Shown here: positions 57,526 to 64,000 of the stretch, one piece after another
Numbering within the stretch: position 1 is the first letter of the stretch
Layout of the letters: each line of letters starts with the position of its first letter
Assembly: GCF_024207115.1 (NCBI RefSeq)
Contig: NZ_CP100128.1
Span: forward strand, 4,216,001 to 4,280,000
Direction: 5' to 3'
DNA: 64,000 nt
DNA from: Chromobacterium sp. IIBBL 290-4
GTDB lineage: Bacteria > Pseudomonadota > Gammaproteobacteria > Burkholderiales > Chromobacteriaceae
Translations under genes and position numbers: made by a program
The notes under the pieces: model-generated
Told to the model about the DNA's origin: nothing
Seen by the model: only the letters and a program-made list of their open reading frames with translations
Databases searched by the model: none

Positions 57526-58590
57526 TTACAGCGCGGCGATCACCGCGTCGCCCATCCTGGAGCAGCTGACCTTCTCGCAACCCGCCTCGTAGATGTCGCC
57601 GGTGCGATAGCCCTGGGCCAGCACCTTCTTCACCGCATTTTCCACGCGCTGGGCAGCGGCTTCCTGACCAAAGCTGTAACGCAGCATCATGGCGGTGGAC
57701 AGGATGGTGGCCAGCGGGTTGGCCAGGTTCTGGCCGGCAATATCCGGCGCCGAGCCGTGGCTGGGCTCGTACAGGCCCTTGTTGTTCTGGTCGAGCGATG
57801 CAGACGGCAGCATGCCGATGGAGCCGGTCAGCATGGAAGCCTCGTCGGACAGGATGTCGCCGAAGATATTGCCGGTGACCATCACGTCGAACTGCTTCGG
57901 ATTGCGCACCAGCTGCATCGCGGCGTTGTCGACATACATGTGCGACAGCTCCACCTGCGGGTACTCGCGCGCCACGTCTATCATGATTTCTTTCCAGAAC
58001 TCGGTGGTCTCCAGCACATTGGCCTTGTCCACCGAACACAGCTTCTTGCCCCGCTTCATGGCGATGCCGAAAGCCACATGGGCGATCCGGCACACCTCGC
58101 TTTCGCTATAGCGCATGGTGTTGTAGGCCTCGCGCTCGCCCAGCTCATTGACGGCGATGCCGCGCGGCTGGCCGAAATAGATGTCGCCGGTCAGTTCGCG
58201 CACGATCATGATGTCCAGCCCGGCCACGACTTCCGGCTTCAAGGTAGAGGCATTGGCCAGTTCCGGGTACAGGATGGCTGGGCGCAGATTGGCGAACAGG
58301 CCCAGGTCCTTGCGGATGGCCAGCAGACCGCGCTCAGGCCGCAGCGGACGGTCCAGCTTGTCGTATTGCGGTCCGCCCACCGCGCCCAGCAGCACCGCGT
58401 CGGCCTCGCGCGCCAGCTTCTGCGTGGCTTCCGGATACGGCGCGCCGTATTGGTCGTAAGCGGCGCCGCCCAGGGGCGCGTGCTCGGTCTCGATTTTCAG
58501 GCCGTCTTGGCGCAGCACGTCCAGCACGCGCTCGGCCTGGGCGATGATTTCCGGACCGATGCCGTCACCGGGCAGAATGGCGATCTTCAT
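57526..58590 (-). CDS. leuB: 3-isopropylmalate dehydrogenase
   Basis: NAD enzyme of 354 aa for the third step of leucine synthesis. It starts [20 protein letters not shown]. The substrate arginines lie in [20 protein letters not shown] and [11 protein letters not shown], and the metal Asp residues in the C-terminal half follow [20 protein letters not shown] and [18 protein letters not shown]. It has its own terminator and lies apart from leuD by three short genes. Confidence 0.97.
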   Translation of the reverse strand: MKIAILPGDGIGPEIIAQAERVLDVLRQDGLKIETEHAPLGGAAYDQYGAPYPEATQKLAREADAVLLGAVGGPQYDKLDRPLRPERGLLAIRKDLGLFANLRPAILYPELANASTLKPEVVAGLDIMIVRELTGDIYFGQPRGIAVNELGEREAYNTMRYSESEVCRIAHVAFGIAMKRGKKLCSVDKANVLETTEFWKEIMIDVAREYPQVELSHMYVDNAAMQLVRNPKQFDVMVTGNIFGDILSDEASMLTGSIGMLPSASLDQNNKGLYEPSHGSAPDIAGQNLANPLATILSTAMMLRYSFGQEAAAQRVENAVKKVLAQGYRTGDIYEAGCEKVSCSRMGDAVIAAL

Positions 58591-58646
58591 GATTTATCCT
58601 TTGCAAACATGCATCCCTTGCGCTCGCGCCAGGCTTGCAGTCTCTT

Positions 58647-58985
58647 TTATGCATGTGGTCCCTGCCAATTCAGCACAGCCACGCCAATTACGATCAAACT
58701 CAAGCCCAGCAGGCGACTCACTGCATAAGGCTCGTTGTACAGCCACATTCCCATCACAGCGGTTCCCGCCGTGCCGCCGGCGGCCCAAACCGCGTAGGTC
58801 ACACCCACATCCAACCGCCGCAACGCGATACCCATCAACCAAACAGCTGCCACATAGCACGCGCCGCAATACACCGCTGGAACCATGCGACTAAAACCTT
58901 GGCTTTGACGCAAGGCAAGCGTGCCGGCGATCTCGACGGCGATGCTGGCTGACAAAACCAGCCAGGCCCATGCATATGAGTTCAT
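58647..58985 (-). CDS. small multidrug resistance (SMR) family exporter
   Basis: Four-helix membrane protein of 112 aa, dimeric proton-coupled exporter of cationic compounds in the EmrE/QacE group. The key acid is in VLSASIAVEIAGTLALRQSQ (Glu18, matching Glu14 of EmrE). LDVGVTYAVWAAGGTAGTAV is the conserved third-helix region, and GLSLIVIGVAVLNWQG the fourth. Substrate could be quaternary ammonium compounds or guanidinium; the sequence does not decide. It lies 56 bp before leuB on the same strand. Confidence 0.88.
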   Translation of the reverse strand: MNSYAWAWLVLSASIAVEIAGTLALRQSQGFSRMVPAVYCGACYVAAVWLMGIALRRLDVGVTYAVWAAGGTAGTAVMGMWLYNEPYAVSRLLGLSLIVIGVAVLNWQGPHA

Positions 58986-59103
58986 ACCCTCTCCAGGCGA
59001 TGCGTTTATACCGAACGCGCCGCAAAACTGAAAAGGACGGTACCCATGTGTTTAATAATGAAGCCTCACTGCTCTGCTAAATGCCGGCACGCTCACTCAG
59101 CCT

Positions 59104-59430
59104 TCACTTCTGTCGTGTCAGCCGCTCGACCAGCGCCTTTTCGCAACATTTGAACACGATGTAGGCCGCCATCGCGGCGTAGCCGGACAGCAGCAATTCG
59201 CCCAGCTGGCGCAGCGCGCCATCCATCGCCGCCAGCCAGCCCACATCCAGCCATAATTTCAAATTCAGCTGCAGCAGCAGGGCCAGGTTGACCGTGCCCG
59301 CGCCGAACAGCAAAAAACTCAGCCCCAGCAGCGAGAACGCCGCCAGCGGATGGCGATGCAGCCAGGCCATCCAGCCGCTCCGAGCCGCGGCTACCGGCCC
59401 TCGTCCATCCTCACGACTGGCTGGTTTCAT
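59104..59430 (-). CDS. small membrane protein, unknown function
   Basis: I do not recognise this protein of 108 aa. It starts MKPASREDGRGPVAAARSGW and has two likely transmembrane helices (AAFSLLGLSFLLFGAGTVNL and LLLSGYAAMAAYIVFKCCEK). The start codon overlaps the end of the PPOX-like gene by 20 bp, so the two are translationally linked. It may anchor or partner that protein. Start 59430 avoids a longer overlap with the upstream gene. Confidence 0.62.
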   Translation of the reverse strand: MKPASREDGRGPVAAARSGWMAWLHRHPLAAFSLLGLSFLLFGAGTVNLALLLQLNLKLWLDVGWLAAMDGALRQLGELLLSGYAAMAAYIVFKCCEKALVERLTRQK

Positions 59431-59992
59431 CCACGCTTGCCCATCCGCTTTTTTCCAGGATGCCGGTCGGCAGGCCATCCAGGCTCACGCCATTGCGGTT
59501 TCGCCAATAGTCGCGAATACCGGCCTCGCCTTTGGCGCGGGCCCAGTCGTTCAACTGCTCCCGCTCACCCAGATATTGATAGCAAGGCACCGACATGCCG
59601 CAAGAAGACTGCACCAGCTCGACATCCAGCAGAAATATTTGCCGCGCGCCGGGCAAGGGCTCGAACAGGCCGTAATAATCGGGCCAATCCGGGTCTCCGT
59701 GATGAATTGCCCGCGCCTGTCCATACAGGCGCAGGATCAACGGTTTGCCTTCGAACGCGCAGAACATCAAAGTCATGCGCGGGCTGTGTTCGATATGGCA
59801 GGCCGTCTCGTTGCCGCTGCCGGTGACATTCAGCCAAGCCACTTGCCGCGGCCCCAGCACCCGCAATGAATCCATACCCTTGGGCGACAGGCTCACCAAA
59901 CCATCCTGCATGGCGGTGGCGACGAAAAACAGTTTCTGCCCGGCAATAAACTCGCGATGCGAATCCTTGAGCTCCAGATAACGCTGTCCCAT
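59411..59992 (-). CDS. pyridoxamine-5'-phosphate-oxidase-like flavin protein
   Basis: Split-barrel protein of 193 aa (PPOX putative FMN-binding family). It starts MGQRYLELKDSHREFIAGQK, then FFVATAMQDGLVSLSPKGMD and VLGPRQVAWLNVTGSGNETA, which is typical of a family often named pyridoxamine 5-phosphate oxidase-related. GLFEPLPGARQIFLLDVELV lies in the C-terminal half. The enzyme's substrate is unknown. It lies 27 bp after leuD on the same strand and overlaps the small membrane protein, so it is probably transcribed with the leu genes. Confidence 0.82.
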   Translation of the reverse strand: MGQRYLELKDSHREFIAGQKLFFVATAMQDGLVSLSPKGMDSLRVLGPRQVAWLNVTGSGNETACHIEHSPRMTLMFCAFEGKPLILRLYGQARAIHHGDPDWPDYYGLFEPLPGARQIFLLDVELVQSSCGMSVPCYQYLGEREQLNDWARAKGEAGIRDYWRNRNGVSLDGLPTGILEKSGWASVDETSQS

Positions 59993-60019
59993 TTCGCAAC
60001 CTCCTATGCATGAACCCTA

Positions 60020-60658
60020 TCAGGCAAATAGCCAGGGCTGTTCTGCGCGCCGCTTGGCTTCGAAAGCTTTGATCTCATCCGCATGCTGCAAGGTCAGGCC
60101 GATTTCGTCCAGGCCGCCCAGCAGGCAGTGCTTGCGATGCTCGGTGATATCGAACAGGAAGGCCTGGCCTGACGGCGTGAACACCGTCTGCGCCGCCAGG
60201 TCCACTTTCAGACTGTAGCCCGGCGTCGCCTCGCACTCCTGAAACAATTGGTCGACAATGTCAGCCGCCAGCACAATGGGCAGCAGGCCGTTCTTGTAGC
60301 AGTTGTTGAAGAAGATGTCGGCGAAGCTGGGAGCGATCACCACGCGAAAGCCTTGATCGTCCAGCGCCCACGGCGCGTGCTCGCGGCTGGAGCCGCAGCC
60401 GAAGTTCTCGCGCGCCAGCAATACCTGCGCGCCCTGATAGCGCGGCTGATTCAACACAAAGTCCGGGTTCAGCGGGCGTTGGCTGTTGTCCATGCCCGGC
60501 TCGCCGTGGTCCAGATAACGCCATTCGTCGAACAGATTGGGGCCGAAGCCGGATCGCTTGATCGACTTCAGAAACTGCTTGGGGATAATGGCGTCGGTGT
60601 CGACATTGGCCCGGTCCAAGGGACAGGCCAGGCCCTGCAAAGTGGTGAATGCTTTCAT
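60020..60658 (-). CDS. leuD: 3-isopropylmalate dehydratase small subunit
   Basis: Swivel subunit of isopropylmalate isomerase, 212 aa. It starts [20 protein letters not shown], then [20 protein letters not shown]; the substrate loop is [20 protein letters not shown]. It works with LeuC, upstream on the same strand. An entericidin-like gene separates the two. Confidence 0.97.
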   Translation of the reverse strand: MKAFTTLQGLACPLDRANVDTDAIIPKQFLKSIKRSGFGPNLFDEWRYLDHGEPGMDNSQRPLNPDFVLNQPRYQGAQVLLARENFGCGSSREHAPWALDDQGFRVVIAPSFADIFFNNCYKNGLLPIVLAADIVDQLFQECEATPGYSLKVDLAAQTVFTPSGQAFLFDITEHRKHCLLGGLDEIGLTLQHADEIKAFEAKRRAEQPWLFA

Positions 60659-60688
60659 ATTGCGCTCCCTGTTCAGGATAACGCGGGG

Positions 60689-60874
60689 TTACTCGGCGGT
60701 GCGCTTGATCGCTTCGCCGCCTTTTTCCACCGCGTTGCCGATCGCCTGTCCAGCCTTCTGCAAACCGTGGCCCACCGCCTGCCCGCCTTCCTTGGCGTCG
60801 GCCTTGATGCCTTGCACGGTATTGCAGCCGCCCAGCAGCAGGGCCAGGCTCAGACAAACCATCTCTTTTCTCAT
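60689..60874 (-). CDS. entericidin-like small lipoprotein
   Basis: Protein of 61 aa with a lipoprotein signal, MRKEMVCLSLALLLGGCNTV (lipobox LGGC). The short mature part has the GIKADAKEGGQAVGHGLQKA repeats, resembling entericidin A/B. Entericidins are small envelope toxins/antidotes induced in stationary phase; roles elsewhere are unknown. It sits alone between leuC and leuD (107 bp from leuC, 30 bp to leuD). The frame is open upstream to 60925, but ATG 60874 gives the lipoprotein signal. Confidence 0.8.
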   Translation of the reverse strand: MRKEMVCLSLALLLGGCNTVQGIKADAKEGGQAVGHGLQKAGQAIGNAVEKGGEAIKRTAE

Positions 60875-60981
60875 GTGATGCGCTCCATTCGGGTGGCAGC
60901 CGAGCTGCCGATCTGACAAAAACACATTCTAAGCAATCCCAGCGTTTTCGTCAGACCCATGCCCCGATGCGCGCGACCGAC

Positions 60982-62397
<1,416 letters not shown>

Positions 62398-62442
62398 ATT
62401 GCGTGTCCTCGGGTCGTCGTTGCACCCATCTTTGACCAGCTT

Positions 62443-62494
62443 TGATCCTGTTACAAGATAAGCCGTTATACTGGTATAAAAACCAACAGGATCA
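62443..62494. promoter_or_regulatory. 10-bp inverted repeat flanking the regulator promoter in the leuC upstream region
   Basis: TGATCCTGTT (62443-62452) and AACAGGATCA (62485-62494) are perfect inverted repeats 32 bp apart. Between them lie promoter-like TTACAA (62451-62456), 18-bp spacer and TATAAA (62475-62480). The right arm ends five bases before the regulator ATG at 62499. The placement suits autoregulation by the MmyB-type regulator and possible control of leuC. Confidence 0.6.
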
Positions 62495-62498
62495 GAAC

Positions 62499-63275
62499 AT
62501 GGAATCGACCGCCTCCACCCCGCTCGGCGCCTTCCTGCGAGCGCATAGAGAACGGCTGACCCCGCAGCAGGCCGGCCTGCCTAGCGGCGCGCGTCGGCGC
62601 GCCAAGGGCCTGCGCCGCGAGGAAGTCGCGCAGCTGGCCGGCATCAGCCCGACTTGGCTGACCTGGCTGGAGCAAGGCCGCACCGAGTCAGTTTCCGCCC
62701 ACACCCTGGGCCATCTGGCCGCCGCATTGCAGCTGTCCGGCGCGGAAACCGATTATTTGTTTGATCTGGCAGGGCTGAAAAACCCCAAGGACAAGCGCGC
62801 CGAGGACAATCCGCAAGCGCGGGAGATATTGGCGGAGATGCTGCCGCACATCGCCATTCCGGCTTATGTGCTGGACCGCCGCTGGACAGCCGCCGCCTGG
62901 AATGAGGCCGCGGCGGAACTGTTTTGCGACTGGCTGGGCAAGCCGGACGCCAGCCGCAGCCAGCTCGACTTCATTTTCCTGACGCCTGAGGCTCGGACCT
63001 TCCTCGACAACTGGCCGGAACGGGCGCGGCGCATCGTGGCGGAGCTGCGGGCCGACCTGGGCCAGCAACTGGACGATGCGGAAACAGCGGAGATGCTGCT
63101 GCGGCTGCGCCGCGACAGCGCGGAGTTCGACCGGCTATGGCAACAGCAAGACGTGCTGGAGCGAGAAGGCGGCGAGCGCGCCTTCCATCACCCGACGCTA
63201 GGCCGGCTTCACAAGCGGCAGATCACGCTGCGGCCGGCCAACGCGCCGGAACTCAAGCTGGTGATGCTGCTATGA
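62499..63275 (+). CDS. XRE-family regulator with MmyB-like ligand domain
   Basis: Regulator of 258 aa with the same layout as the protein at 37,544. The helix-turn-helix is [20 protein letters not shown], then [20 protein letters not shown] and LEQGR. The MmyB-like part begins near residue 100 ([20 protein letters not shown]) and ends [20 protein letters not shown]. Start ATG 62499 lies just past the inverted repeat, though no good ribosome site is seen. Its stop overlaps the convergent SnoaL-like gene by six bases. Effector unknown. Confidence 0.9.
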   Translation: MESTASTPLGAFLRAHRERLTPQQAGLPSGARRRAKGLRREEVAQLAGISPTWLTWLEQGRTESVSAHTLGHLAAALQLSGAETDYLFDLAGLKNPKDKRAEDNPQAREILAEMLPHIAIPAYVLDRRWTAAAWNEAAAELFCDWLGKPDASRSQLDFIFLTPEARTFLDNWPERARRIVAELRADLGQQLDDAETAEMLLRLRRDSAEFDRLWQQQDVLEREGGERAFHHPTLGRLHKRQITLRPANAPELKLVMLL

Positions 63276-63650
63276 CTCGGCCGGCGGCCCCAGGTGCTCC
63301 TGCAACAGCCGCCAACCCTGCTCATCCTTGATCAACGCGCAGCTGCCGCGCCCGCGCCCCTCCGCGGGCCGCCCATCGACCAGCCCGCGCCAGGAAAACG
63401 CGTAGACGCAGGCGGCGAAATCCTCTCCCACATGGGTCCAGTGCAGATCGGAAATGCGATAGTCCTCGCCGCGTATCCATTCAAAGGTCTGGCGGATGGC
63501 CTCGCACACCGCCGCCTTGCCCTTGAAGGTGCCATCGGAAAACACGAAACAAGCGTTCTCATGCAGCCACGGCGCCACTTGGCGCCAATCATGCGTAGCC
63601 AAGGCTTGCTTGTAACCATCCAGCGCCTGTTGCGGCGTATCGTTCATCAT
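63270..63650 (-). CDS. SnoaL/NTF2-like protein
   Basis: Small alpha-beta barrel protein of about 126 aa in the SnoaL/NTF2-like superfamily. It begins MMNDTPQQALDGYKQALATH, then VAPWLHENACFVFSDGTFKG, FEWIRGEDYRISDLHW and GRGSCALIKDEQGWRLLQEH, the usual order for ketosteroid-isomerase-like proteins and DUF4440-type proteins. No catalytic role can be given. ATG at 63650 shares its A-base region with the MFS stop, so the two are coupled. Confidence 0.78.
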   Translation of the reverse strand: MMNDTPQQALDGYKQALATHDWRQVAPWLHENACFVFSDGTFKGKAAVCEAIRQTFEWIRGEDYRISDLHWTHVGEDFAACVYAFSWRGLVDGRPAEGRGRGSCALIKDEQGWRLLQEHLGPPAES

Positions 63651-64000
63651 CACTTGCTCTTCTGATATCCAGGCTTCAACCACCGCAAACAAACAAGCAC
63701 GCCAATCAAGGCTGCGCAGGCAGACATGGCGAAGGTAGGCAGCACGCCGCCGTGCGGCCAGACCAGGCCGCCGATCAGGCCGCCGCCGCTGCCGCCCAAG
63801 CCAAAGGAAGCGATGATGTACAGGCCCTGGGCGCGACCGTGGTGCTGCTCGTCGAACATGCGGTTGATCAGACCGATAGACGCCGCGTGGTGCAGCGCGT
63901 AAGTGAGCGCGTGCAGCGCTTGCGCGGCGGCGGCCAGCGCCGGCACCGGCAAACAGGTGGCGATCACGCCAAAACGCAGCACGGCGGCCAACAATGAAAC
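63650..64000 (-). CDS. MFS transporter (3-phenylpropionate-permease-like), C-terminal fragment cut by window edge
   Basis: The minus-strand frame is open to the window edge and ends at 63650. About 116 residues of a membrane transporter are visible, with helices at FGVIATCLPVPALAAAAQAL, IASFGLGGSGGGLIGGLVW and FAMSACAALIGVLVCLRWL. The block LHALTYALHHAASIGLINRM with HHGRAQGLYI resembles the MFS_1-like group that includes HcaT. The first part, with the start, lies beyond the window. Confidence 0.75.
   Translation of the reverse strand, partial: VSLLAAVLRFGVIATCLPVPALAAAAQALHALTYALHHAASIGLINRMFDEQHHGRAQGLYIIASFGLGGSGGGLIGGLVWPHGGVLPTFAMSACAALIGVLVCLRWLKPGYQKSK

Overview
The window is GC-rich bacterial chromosome carrying core biosynthesis genes. 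The block leuC-leuD-leuB-asd-fimV-truA-trpF-trpB-trpA-accD, all on the minus strand, is a betaproteobacterial arrangement. With the VioB-related proteins and the protein sequences as a whole, it suggests a Neisseriales member, most likely Chromobacterium or a close relative. This placement is inferred from recognition, not from a search. No tRNA, rRNA or CRISPR array was seen.

Left third (1-27,400): an accessory-rich mosaic. It runs from a 5' fragment of D-Ala-D-Ala ligase and a divergent RlmN-like radical-SAM enzyme through several solute-binding proteins without permeases, two DJ-1/PfpI-type proteins and a two-gene split VioB-like system (6,165-9,358). Next come a chemoreceptor, a secreted dimethylformamidase-like protein, a YqjI/YqjH-type metal-responsive regulator and ferric reductase under a 58-bp perfect palindrome, an acyltransferase, a lipase-like hydrolase, a broken GNAT gene and aconitase B with a divergent LysR regulator. 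A fluoride riboswitch leads into a CLC-F fluoride antiporter, followed by fructose-1,6-bisphosphatase and an AT-rich orphan gene.

Middle (27,416-44,250): an intact IS5/IS903-type element with a perfect 9-bp target duplication lies between the orphan gene and purL. Then come purL, glnB, a DnaQ-type exonuclease, arfB, a frameshifted chemoreceptor-PilZ gene, an SDR/MmyB-regulator divergent pair, a large thioredoxin-fold protein, an orphan nuoB paralogue, an OsmC protein, tsaD and an ABC-F ATPase.

Right third (44,530-64,000): accD, trpA, trpB, trpF, truA, two tandem fimV paralogues, a Usg-like asd paralogue, asd, a LOG-family protein, leuB, leuD and leuC (minus strand), with small insertions (SMR exporter, PPOX protein, entericidin-like lipoprotein) inside the leu cluster. 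An MmyB-type regulator diverges from leuC, and the window ends in a SnoaL-like gene and a truncated MFS transporter.

The strongest leads are the split VioB-like operon, the fluoride switch with overlapping alternative stems, the palindromic operator over the YqjI-like gene, the inverted repeat around the leuC-adjacent regulator promoter, and a shared signature of three frameshifts (each repaired by adding one C to a short C run) that may be an assembly artefact.
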